This document shows, one piece after another, positions 28,779-36,600 of a stretch of DNA of 64,000 bases. Source of the stretch: Rhizobiaceae bacterium CPCC 101076 (GTDB lineage: Bacteria > Pseudomonadota > Alphaproteobacteria > Rhizobiales > Methylopilaceae); assembly GCA_003347645.1 (NCBI GenBank), contig QDFX01000001.1:124001-188000 (forward strand), given 5' to 3'. Position numbers and translations under genes: made by a program. Position 1 is the first letter of the stretch. Every line of letters begins with the position of its first letter. The notes under the pieces are model-generated. The model was not told the origin of the DNA and made no database searches. It saw only the letters and a program-made list of their open reading frames with translations.

Positions 28779-29218
28779 AGCAAGCCTCTCTCAAACGAAG
28801 GCGCCTCGACAATTTTGCAGTAATCCATGAATTCTTGCAGAGTTTTCCAGCGGTCCGCGGGGTCGCTGAAAATGCCGAGGGGCAGCGGGAACGCCCACTT
28901 ATCGCCAAAGCCTTCTCTATAAAGATGGAGATGGGGGCACGCGATTTCTTCGTCGTCAGGGTTGCGGTGCGGTGCCCCGTCGATGTCCAGGCGAGCTAGA
29001 ACAACAACGCTCCGTGCCCTGTTCTGATAGGTGATCTTTGAAAAGCTGATGTAGCTTCGATTGATGTCGAGGGAGAACCGCTCTCGCTTGTTTCCAATGC
29101 CTTCCAGGTCGACGGCACACTTTCCGCGGTCAGGCAGCTGAACGGAGGCGACCTCCGCATACTTCTTTGGCATTGCAAGAAGCGCATCCGCCTCCGCTTG
29201 CACCAGCTCGTCGCTCAT
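28772..29218 (-). CDS. DUF6978 family protein
   Basis: 148 residues from ATG 29218, which has GGGGG nine bases upstream. The family signatures are LDINRSYISFSKITYQNRAR, VVLARLDIDGAPHRNPD and CPHLHLYREGFGDKWAFPL. The His-rich CPHLHLYREG could bind metal or nucleotide, but no activity is known. It is the first gene of a two-gene unit with the DUF1828/1829 gene, an arrangement that points to a toxin-antitoxin or defence pair (inference). Confidence 0.75.
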   Translation of the reverse strand: MSDELVQAEADALLAMPKKYAEVASVQLPDRGKCAVDLEGIGNKRERFSLDINRSYISFSKITYQNRARSVVVLARLDIDGAPHRNPDDEEIACPHLHLYREGFGDKWAFPLPLGIFSDPADRWKTLQEFMDYCKIVEAPSFERGLLW

Positions 29219-29477
29219 TGTTGCCCCCATCAGTTCCGAGCCTGCGGCCAAGCCTCGCAAGGCGGCCTAGCTGCGCCACCCCTGATCTGGATAATGGCGG
29301 GTCCGGATTTTTAATCGAAGGAATGAATTTTTCGATGTGGCCGACTAACATCCATCTCGGCGGTAAGCCGTTTCTCCTCTAAATGGCGGAACGCCTTGTA
29401 GAGCTCGCGAGAGCGAGACGAACCATCCCGAGTGAAACATGTTGCAACAGCAGCCTGATGCAACTGGTCGGCACCGC

Positions 29478-30113
29478 TCATCCCGTTGCCTCAGCAACAA
29501 GCCGCTTTAGAAATAGTCTCAAAGCATCACCAGGATTGTCAGCATCCTCAGTGATCACTTTCACTCCCCATTCTCCGAGCACAGCTTCTTGGATGGGGTC
29601 AGGCCGAGCAAGGAAAAGGTAGGAGGCGGGTCGTTTATGCGAATGACCGGAGGCATTCCAAACTTGAGCCAGCTTGAACAACAGAAGCCGGATGTTGATG
29701 TCTGAGAGGCTGTAGCCAATGAACAGCACCGCCCGCCCTAACGTGTCAGCTCGCAGTTTGATGTCGAGGGGCGCCTCAAAAGAAAGCCGCTTGAAGTAGT
29801 CTGTTTCCGTGAGCACGATGGTGTCATCGCTCTCAAGATCTCCGTGCAGCTTGACGACCTGCACCTGTTCCTGACGCAGCCCCGGCATGTCTTTCACGTC
29901 TACGATCCGCGCGATGTCCTTACCTGCAAGAGCGAGAGAACGCTCAATGAATGCATCGTACTTGGTTGTGATCAGCCGGCTGACCAGCGTCCAGTAAAGC
30001 GGCTCGAATGTGCGCACCCCGACGTTAGTCAGCTCGAAGCTCCGCCGAACTACCGTCTCGTTTTCGTAGGCGCCGGAAGTCGGCCATCCTGTACCAGCAA
30101 CGAGTCTTTGTCG
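29478..30113 (-). pseudogene. SIR2-like domain protein, 5'-truncated
   Basis: The frame is open from 30113 to 29478. The C-terminal part is SIR2-like: LITTKYDAFIE, then QVVKLHGDLESDDTIVLTETDY and AVLFIGYSLSDINIRLLLFKL, the SIR2_2 pattern used in NAD-depleting anti-phage proteins. The N-terminal NAD-binding glycine-rich segment is reduced to a vestige (LVAGTGWPTSGAYEN) with a TGA at 30114-30116 just before it and no start codon. The first usable start, GTG 30017, would omit the NAD site entirely. It is probably non-functional. The 29219-29477 gap after it has no gene. Confidence 0.65.
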
Positions 30114-30264
30114 TCATCGGATCGACCTCGCGCAGGTAATGTAGGCTGGCCAACGCCTGACCAGGTTGTCGAATGGTGCTTTCTTTGAACACTTTTTTTG
30201 ACTGACCTGCATGTATGCGAACTTGGCAGTTGCGCCGCCCGATAAATGAAGGAGAGAGATCGTT

Positions 30265-30678
30265 GTGGCCCTAATCGAACTAACTCTACCGAACGAACTA
30301 GCAGAAGAGCTCGCGGAAAGCTTTCAGCAGGGACCAATCCTCGACGACCGGGGGATGCGATTTCTTACCGAGAAACAGGTGGCCAAAATTCACGGACTAT
30401 CGGTGACGATCCAGGCTAATGAGCATCCGCCACCGCACTTCCACGTACGGTATGCCGGCGAGGATGCGAGCTTCAGTATCGCCGACGGAGAGCGCCTTCC
30501 GGAGGTAAGAGGGCTGGAAAAATGGGAACGCAATATCTTCAAGTGGTGGAAGGACAACCGCTGTCAGCTAATCCGTGTCTGGAACCAGACGCGGCCGCGA
30601 GATTGTCAGGTCGGTCCTATGGATGTTCCGACAGAATGCGTTGAGACGGAAGGGCAGCTGCAGGAGCCGTCGAGGTAA
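30265..30678 (+). CDS. DUF4160 domain protein
   Basis: 137 residues from GTG 30265 (GGAGAG nine bases ahead). Residues ~35-110 are DUF4160: EHPPPHFHVRYAGEDASFSI, then LEKWERNIFKWWKDNRCQLIRVWN. The family is small, basic and often paired with a DUF2442 gene as a suspected toxin-antitoxin-like pair; no DUF2442 partner follows here. The first 30 residues are an unrelated acidic leader. Function unknown. Confidence 0.75.
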   Translation: MALIELTLPNELAEELAESFQQGPILDDRGMRFLTEKQVAKIHGLSVTIQANEHPPPHFHVRYAGEDASFSIADGERLPEVRGLEKWERNIFKWWKDNRCQLIRVWNQTRPRDCQVGPMDVPTECVETEGQLQEPSR

Positions 30679-30828
30679 TTAGGCGTGCCACCGGGCCCTG
30701 ATGTGCTGAGCCTTGTTTTCCGACAGCATCGACACTTAAGCAGTCGGCCGGTCTCAGGCGAGGGACCGCGCTTTTTCCCTGCTCTAGGATGGGACTAGCG
30801 CGCCCTTCGCCTAACCGGCGATGATAAA

Positions 30829-32733
30829 ATGGCTTTTGTCATTTGGGGGGGCGGGATGGATGAACAGGTCGCGCGCACGCTGAGCCGGATCACCAGTTTT
30901 GAGGATCTGGCTCAATTCGAGACAAATGTTCATCGACGCGGTGCGATGACCGACGAGATCGCGACGGCGATAACGGCTCGGTCCGCCTTTCTTGGTTTCT
31001 CTCTTATCGGCGCACGTACCGGTCTCGATCTAAGCAGCCTCACGCCGGCGGAAACGCGAATTGTCGAAGCAGTAAGCGAGTACGTCGGGGTAATGAAGCG
31101 TCACGGCAAGGACGCGACGCGGACACTCGGACAGCTCCGCAATCGGGGCCTCATAGGCTCAGCCGAAGAGGCGGTCGCGCGGGCTAATCCGACCCAGGGT
31201 TTCCGAATTCTACAGGAGGAGAACCGTCAGGATCTGTCTTATGAGCAAATTATTCTAGATCATCCAGAGGAGTTCTCGGAGCGGGCCGCGTGGTATGCGC
31301 GCCGGACATTGGGGCTGCCAAACGACAGCGAGCGACCACCCGCTAAGAACGGAAACTCCCGTCCGTCGACGGTTAGCGCAAAAAGTAATCCTGACTGGAC
31401 CCGCGAGGAGCATATCTTGGCATTGAGCCTCTATATGACACTCCGGGGAAGCACATACGCCCCCGAACACCCAGGGATCATCGAGTTATCAGACAGGCTG
31501 AAGGCGCTCGCGCGTCTGCGCGGCGTGTCCGGCGCTTCGACATTTCGCAATCCCAACGGTGTGTCGATGAAGATGATGAATTTTCGCCGCATCGACCCTT
31601 CGTACACTACGGATGGTCGGGTTGGTTTGGAGAGAGGCAGCAAAACTGAGGAGGCCGTGTGGCAGGACTTTGCAAATGATCCCGCTGCGCTTGGCACAGC
31701 ATCAGAGGCAATCCTCGCCGAGATCGAGGCTGGGACGGGAAATGGCGTTTCTGTAGAGTGCGACGTTCCGTACTGGGTCTTCGTTTGCAACCCAGCGAAA
31801 TGGGCTATCGACCGCTTTTTGAGCGACGGTATCGACGTCGACAGTTGGGGCGTACGACCATCGGATCAGTACAAGTTCAAGCCGGGTCAACTCGGCATTG
31901 TGCGCGTCGGCGTTGATCGCCGAAGCGTGGCGAAACGTGGTGGTGCATCTCCACTGGAGCCAGGAATTTACGCGCTATGCGAAGTGGAAAGCGAAGCCTT
32001 TCCCGGCACGGGGGCATCGGATGCTTACTGGACCGAGGGCGCGGAGCGCGAGCCAGGCTGGCCTACGGTGCCAATTCGGTATCTTCGCAAGTACCTGACC
32101 GGGCCGCTTTCAATCGAACGATTGCGGCGCGAGCGCCCTGGACTGTCTCACCTATTGCTGAACGGTCATCAAGCGGCGTCCTTTCCTATTCCCGCCGACG
32201 ACTTCCAAGCCGTCCTCGCGCTTCTGAACGAGGATGCAGAGGAATTGCCCTCACCTACGACTCCGCCGGTCGATACGCCCGACAAGCTCGCCGAATTGGA
32301 GCAGCGCTACATGAATGCGAGCCCAGAGGTGAAAACGAGGGTTAGTAAAGGGATCGAGCGGGGGCCGATTGGCGCCGCGGTGAAGCGAGCCAATGGGTAT
32401 CGGTGTCAACTCTGCGAAGGCTTAGGGCTCAACTCAATCGGATTTAAGAAGAGGAACGGGGAGCCCTATGTAGAAGCGCATCACGTGATGCCTGTATCGA
32501 AGAGGCAGATCGGGTCGCTGTCAGCGACCAATGTAGTGACGCTGTGCGCAAACCATCACCGCGAGGTCCACTACGGGGACGTATCGGTGACGATCAATGC
32601 AGAGGATTTTGAGTTTTCAATTCAAGGCACGATAGTTCGCGTCCCTCGACCAACGATTGGAAGGGAAAAAGCTTCGAGCGAGGCCGTAACCTCGGAGATC
32701 GCTCATGAAGTGCGAGCTCCGGCATCTTCGTAA
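30829..32733 (+). CDS. EVE-HNH modification-dependent endonuclease (type IV, McrA-like)
   Basis: 634 residues in four parts. Residues 1-180 are an unrecognised helical region. Residues ~189-285 resemble the ScoMcrA-type N-terminal head (DWTREEHILALSLYM, then STFRNPNGVSMKMMNFRRIDP). Residues ~313-425 form an EVE domain (VPYWVFVCNPAKW, DSWGVRPS, GIYALCEVESEAF), which in this family reads modified cytosine. Residues ~525-580 are an HNH nuclease with zinc cysteines C526/C529 and EAHHVMP...LCANHHREVHYG. Such enzymes cut phage DNA carrying 5-methyl- or 5-hydroxymethylcytosine. The start at 30829 is plausible; ATG 30856 is an alternative. The linker at residues 435-494 is duplicated near the left end of the island. 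Confidence 0.88.
   Translation: MAFVIWGGGMDEQVARTLSRITSFEDLAQFETNVHRRGAMTDEIATAITARSAFLGFSLIGARTGLDLSSLTPAETRIVEAVSEYVGVMKRHGKDATRTLGQLRNRGLIGSAEEAVARANPTQGFRILQEENRQDLSYEQIILDHPEEFSERAAWYARRTLGLPNDSERPPAKNGNSRPSTVSAKSNPDWTREEHILALSLYMTLRGSTYAPEHPGIIELSDRLKALARLRGVSGASTFRNPNGVSMKMMNFRRIDPSYTTDGRVGLERGSKTEEAVWQDFANDPAALGTASEAILAEIEAGTGNGVSVECDVPYWVFVCNPAKWAIDRFLSDGIDVDSWGVRPSDQYKFKPGQLGIVRVGVDRRSVAKRGGASPLEPGIYALCEVESEAFPGTGASDAYWTEGAEREPGWPTVPIRYLRKYLTGPLSIERLRRERPGLSHLLLNGHQAASFPIPADDFQAVLALLNEDAEELPSPTTPPVDTPDKLAELEQRYMNASPEVKTRVSKGIERGPIGAAVKRANGYRCQLCEGLGLNSIGFKKRNGEPYVEAHHVMPVSKRQIGSLSATNVVTLCANHHREVHYGDVSVTINAEDFEFSIQGTIVRVPRPTIGREKASSEAVTSEIAHEVRAPASS
32131..32310 (+). repeat. Direct repeat, copy 2 (partner 27491-27670)
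   Basis: It encodes residues 435-494 of the EVE-HNH protein, the Leu/Pro/Asp-rich linker between the two domains. Copy 1 is an isolated fragment. Confidence 0.9.
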
Positions 32734-33032
32734 ATTCGCGTCGGGTGTCTTGTCGAGCACACCGCACGATCTTCGCCCTTCGTTCGCGCTTGCGTTCCGG
32801 TCATTGAGATTTGCAACGGGTTTCATCGGCAACCGACGTTCGATGGTCGAACCTACTCCGGATTAAAGCGGGTCTTGTTCAAAGTCTCTGGCTACGAACC
32901 ATCGAAGAACCTCTGGATTGACTGCCATTACTCGTTCTGCGGTGCACTCCGCAGCTTCGACGGGAGATGTTTGCTTGTTTGGGAAGGGCGCAATATCGGT
33001 GTTGCCCAGGTGGGTCGGTGGGGGGAACTGAC

Positions 33033-33530
33033 ATGGGTGATCGATTGTTTGTCGCGGTCTTGGGACATCGAAACTCCGGCAAATCGACCACGTGGAATAC
33101 CCTGTTCGGGGGAACAGTGAGAACTGGTCAGCATCCGCGCACGCTTCCGCTTCACGGCGGGGAATGCGCTCAGGTCTTCTTGATAAGCGGCTCTCCGGAG
33201 GAGCGCCAACTCTACGCGGGCGACATCCTAGAAAACCAAGATTGTCGCATTGTCCTGTGCTCGATCCAGTACATCGAGGCGGTGCGTAAGACCCTTGAGT
33301 ACGCCGTCGGTGAGAAGTTCGATCTCTTTGTTCAATGGCTAAATCCAGGGCGTAACGATCCCGGCGAAAATTATGACCGCCTCGGGCTCTTGCCTTGGCT
33401 GCTCGCAAATCGCGCGACACTGTCAATGCGCGATGGGAAGGTCCCTCCTGGCCCACGAACTCAAGAAATTCGAGAGTTCATACACGGCTGGGCGAAGGCT
33501 CGCGGCCTGACTTTCCCCTGCACCACTTAA
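33033..33530 (+). CDS. Small P-loop NTPase-like protein of unknown role
   Basis: 165 residues from ATG 33033, which has GGGGGAA before it; the frame is open further upstream but that start lacks a ribosome site. The N-terminus is a strand followed by a Walker A/G1 loop, VAVLGHRNSGKSTTWNTLFG (lysine 17), as in GTPases or nucleotide kinases. The rest (SGSPEERQLYAGDIL, IVLCSIQYIEAV, VQWLNPG) matches no family that I know, and a G4 NKxD motif is not visible. The gene ends 88 bp before the type ISP gene in the same direction. The preceding gap (32734-33032) shows no supported gene. Confidence 0.65.
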   Translation: MGDRLFVAVLGHRNSGKSTTWNTLFGGTVRTGQHPRTLPLHGGECAQVFLISGSPEERQLYAGDILENQDCRIVLCSIQYIEAVRKTLEYAVGEKFDLFVQWLNPGRNDPGENYDRLGLLPWLLANRATLSMRDGKVPPGPRTQEIREFIHGWAKARGLTFPCTT

Positions 33531-33618
33531 GTCGGACGTGGTTGGGCAACCGTGTGGGTGCAGCGGTGAGCCGCGGTAGCTGCTGAAAGGGGTTGGAAAT
33601 CCAAACGCTGAGTGTCAC

Positions 33619-36600
33619 ATGGCACGAGGCGTCGCTAACATGCGCGCTGATTTGCTGGGGAGGGGGTCCTTGAGCTTACGCGCGCTCCTGGAAAAATATC
33701 GTTCCGGATCATCGTCAGAACGTGAGAAGGGAACGTACTTCGAACGCCTGACCAAGGTGTGGTTGGAGAACGCTCCTACTCAGAAGCCTCAGTTCAGTCG
33801 CGTACTGACTTTCGGTGAGTGGGCGAAGGCCAATTGTTTCGATCAGCGCGACACAGGTATCGATCTCGTCGCCGAACTTAACGACAGCCCCGGTTGCTGG
33901 TGCGCGATCCAGTGCAAATTTTACCGGGAAGGCTACCGCATCCAGAAGGCAGACATCGACAGCTTCTTCACGGCGTCGGGCAAGCGGCCTTTCACACGCC
34001 GGATGATCGTCGATACGACCGGCGTGCAATGGAGTGAGCACGCAGAAGAAGCGCTCCGCGATCAGATCGTGGAAACCACCCGCGTTGGTCTCTCTGACCT
34101 CGAAGACAGCGGTATCGATTGGGAAGCCTTCGTCGCCACCGCGACCGTGAAGCTGGTCGCCGGCAAAAAGCCGCGCCCGCATCAGGTCGAGGCTCTGGCA
34201 GCCGTGAAGGAGGGACTGGCGAGGGCGGACCGGGGCAAGCTCATCATGGCTTGCGGCACCGGCAAAACCTATACCGGTCTCATCATTTCGGAAGCCTTGG
34301 CCGGTAAGGGCGGTCGGGTTCTTTTCCTCGTGCCTTCTCTATCTTTGATGTCCCAGACCATCCGCGAATGGTCGATCGACAGCACGATCCCATTGCGATC
34401 CTTCGCTGTTTGCTCCGACAGTCAGGTTGGCGTGCGCAAGGCCGCTGACGGTGATGTCGCGGATATCGACGTCCATGACCTCGAAATCCCGGCCACGACC
34501 CATGAGGCGACTATCGCCGCGAAAGCGACCTCCGCCGCTCCCGAGCATATTACGGTCGTCTTCTCGACCTACCAGTCCATTCGAGCCGTAGCCGCCGCCC
34601 AAGCCTCGTTCGGCTTACCAGAGTTCGATCTCATCATCTGCGATGAGGCTCACCGCACGACTGGCGTGACGCTGGAGGGCGAGGAGGAGAGCAACTTCGT
34701 CCGAGTGCACGACGGTGATTACATCAAGGCCAAGAAACGGCTCTACATGACCGCGACGCCGCGCATCTTCGGCGACGGCGTGCGCAAGACCGCTGACGAT
34801 GTCGGTGCGGTTCTCTGCTCCATGGATGACCCGAAGCTGTTCGGCGAAACGCTGTTCACCCGTAACTTCTCATGGGCGGTCCAGAACGGCCTTCTGACCG
34901 ACTACAAAGTCATCGTGCTGGCGGTCGATGAGGAGGCCGTCAGCGCAGGTGTCCAGCGGCTGTTGGCCGACGAGAACAGCGAATTAAAGCTCGACGATGC
35001 GACCAAGATCATTGGTTGTTACAAGGCACTGACAAAGGCCGATTTGAAGCCGGATGTAGCGGGTGATACCGGCCCGATGCGTCGAGCGCTCGCCTTCGCC
35101 AAGGACATCAAGCGTTCCAAGTTGGTCGACGCGGAGTTCGCCCGTGTCGCCAAGGAATGGCGCGCCACGCTGGATGAGGAAGTCGCCGGAACGATTCCGC
35201 CGCTGGATGTCGAGATCAAGCACGTCGATGGCGGCTTTAGTGCCCATGCCCGAAACGAGCGGCTCGCGTGGCTGAAGGACGGAAATGCTGGTGACGCGAC
35301 CTGCCGTATCCTGACCAATGCCCGCTGCCTCTCGGAAGGCGTCGACGTTCCGGCGCTCGACGCAATCCTGTTCCTGCATCCAAGAAAATCGCAGATTGAT
35401 GTGGTGCAGTCGGTCGGCCGTGTGATGCGCCGTGCCGAAGGCAAGAAGATGGGTTACGTCATCCTCCCGGTTGGGGTGCCAGCCGATAAGGCCCCGGAAG
35501 AAGCACTAAACGACAACGAACGGTATCGAGTCGTCTGGCAAATCCTCAATGCCTTGCGGGCCCACGATGATCGTCTGGACGCCACCATCAACAAGATCGA
35601 CCTCGGCGTTGATCCCGGCGATCGGATCGAGATCGTAGCTGTAACCAATCAACTTCCGGTTCGGTCGCAAGGGACGAACAACGGGCTGAATTTGGGATCG
35701 GGAGGAGGGGACGGAAGCGAGCCGGGCGACGACCGCTCAGGGCTAGCCGGTGACGGCACGCAGCTTGGCTTTCAGTTCGATGAATTCGCCAAAGCGATCA
35801 TGGCGCGCATCGTCAAACGGTGTGGCACCCGCTCCTATTGGGAAGACTGGGCGAAGGATGTCGCCCGCATCGCCGAGGTCCATGTTACCCGCATCCGCGC
35901 AGCGGTGCATGCGGCTGGGTCGGAGGAGAAGCAGGCCTTCGAGGCCTTCCTCGCCGAAATCCGAGATGATCTGAACGACAGCATCTCCGAGGACGAGGCC
36001 ATCGAGATGCTGGCTCAGCACCTCATCACCCGACCGGTGTTCGAGGCCTTGTTCGAGGGTTACAGCTTCGCCCTGAACAACCCGGTCTCGAAGGCGCTTC
36101 AGAGCGTGATCGAAGTGCTGGACCGACAAAATCTGGAGAAGGAAGCGGAAAACCTCAACAAGTTCTATGCCAGCGTGAAGATGCGGGCGCAGGACATCGA
36201 AGATGCAACCGCAAAGCAGAAGATCGTCGTCGAGCTTTACGACAAATTCTTCAAAGCGGCATTCCCCAAGCTCGCGGATCGACTCGGCATCGTCTACACC
36301 CCGGTCGAGGTCGTGGACTTCATCATCAAGTCGGTGGACGAGGTGCTGCAAGCCGAGTTTGGCCAAACCCTCGGCAGCGAAGGTGTCCACATCATCGACC
36401 CCTTCGTCGGGACCGGCACCTTCATCACGCGGCTACTGCAATCCGGGCTGATCAAGCCAGAGCAGATGGCGCACAAGTACCGGCACGAAATCCACGCCAA
36501 CGAACTCGTATTGCTGGCCTACTACATCGCGGCGATCAATATCGAGGCCGTCTATCACGAGCAGGCGGGCGGGGAATACGAGCCCTTCCCCGGCATCTGC

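Noticed and set aside
29219-29477. Short tRNA-like stretch TGGCGCAGCTAGG on the minus strand
   Set aside because: No acceptor, anticodon or T arm can be formed around it.
32863-33456. 197-codon minus-strand frame opposite the P-loop gene
   Set aside because: The plus-strand frame has a ribosome site and a clear Walker A motif; the minus frame has neither.
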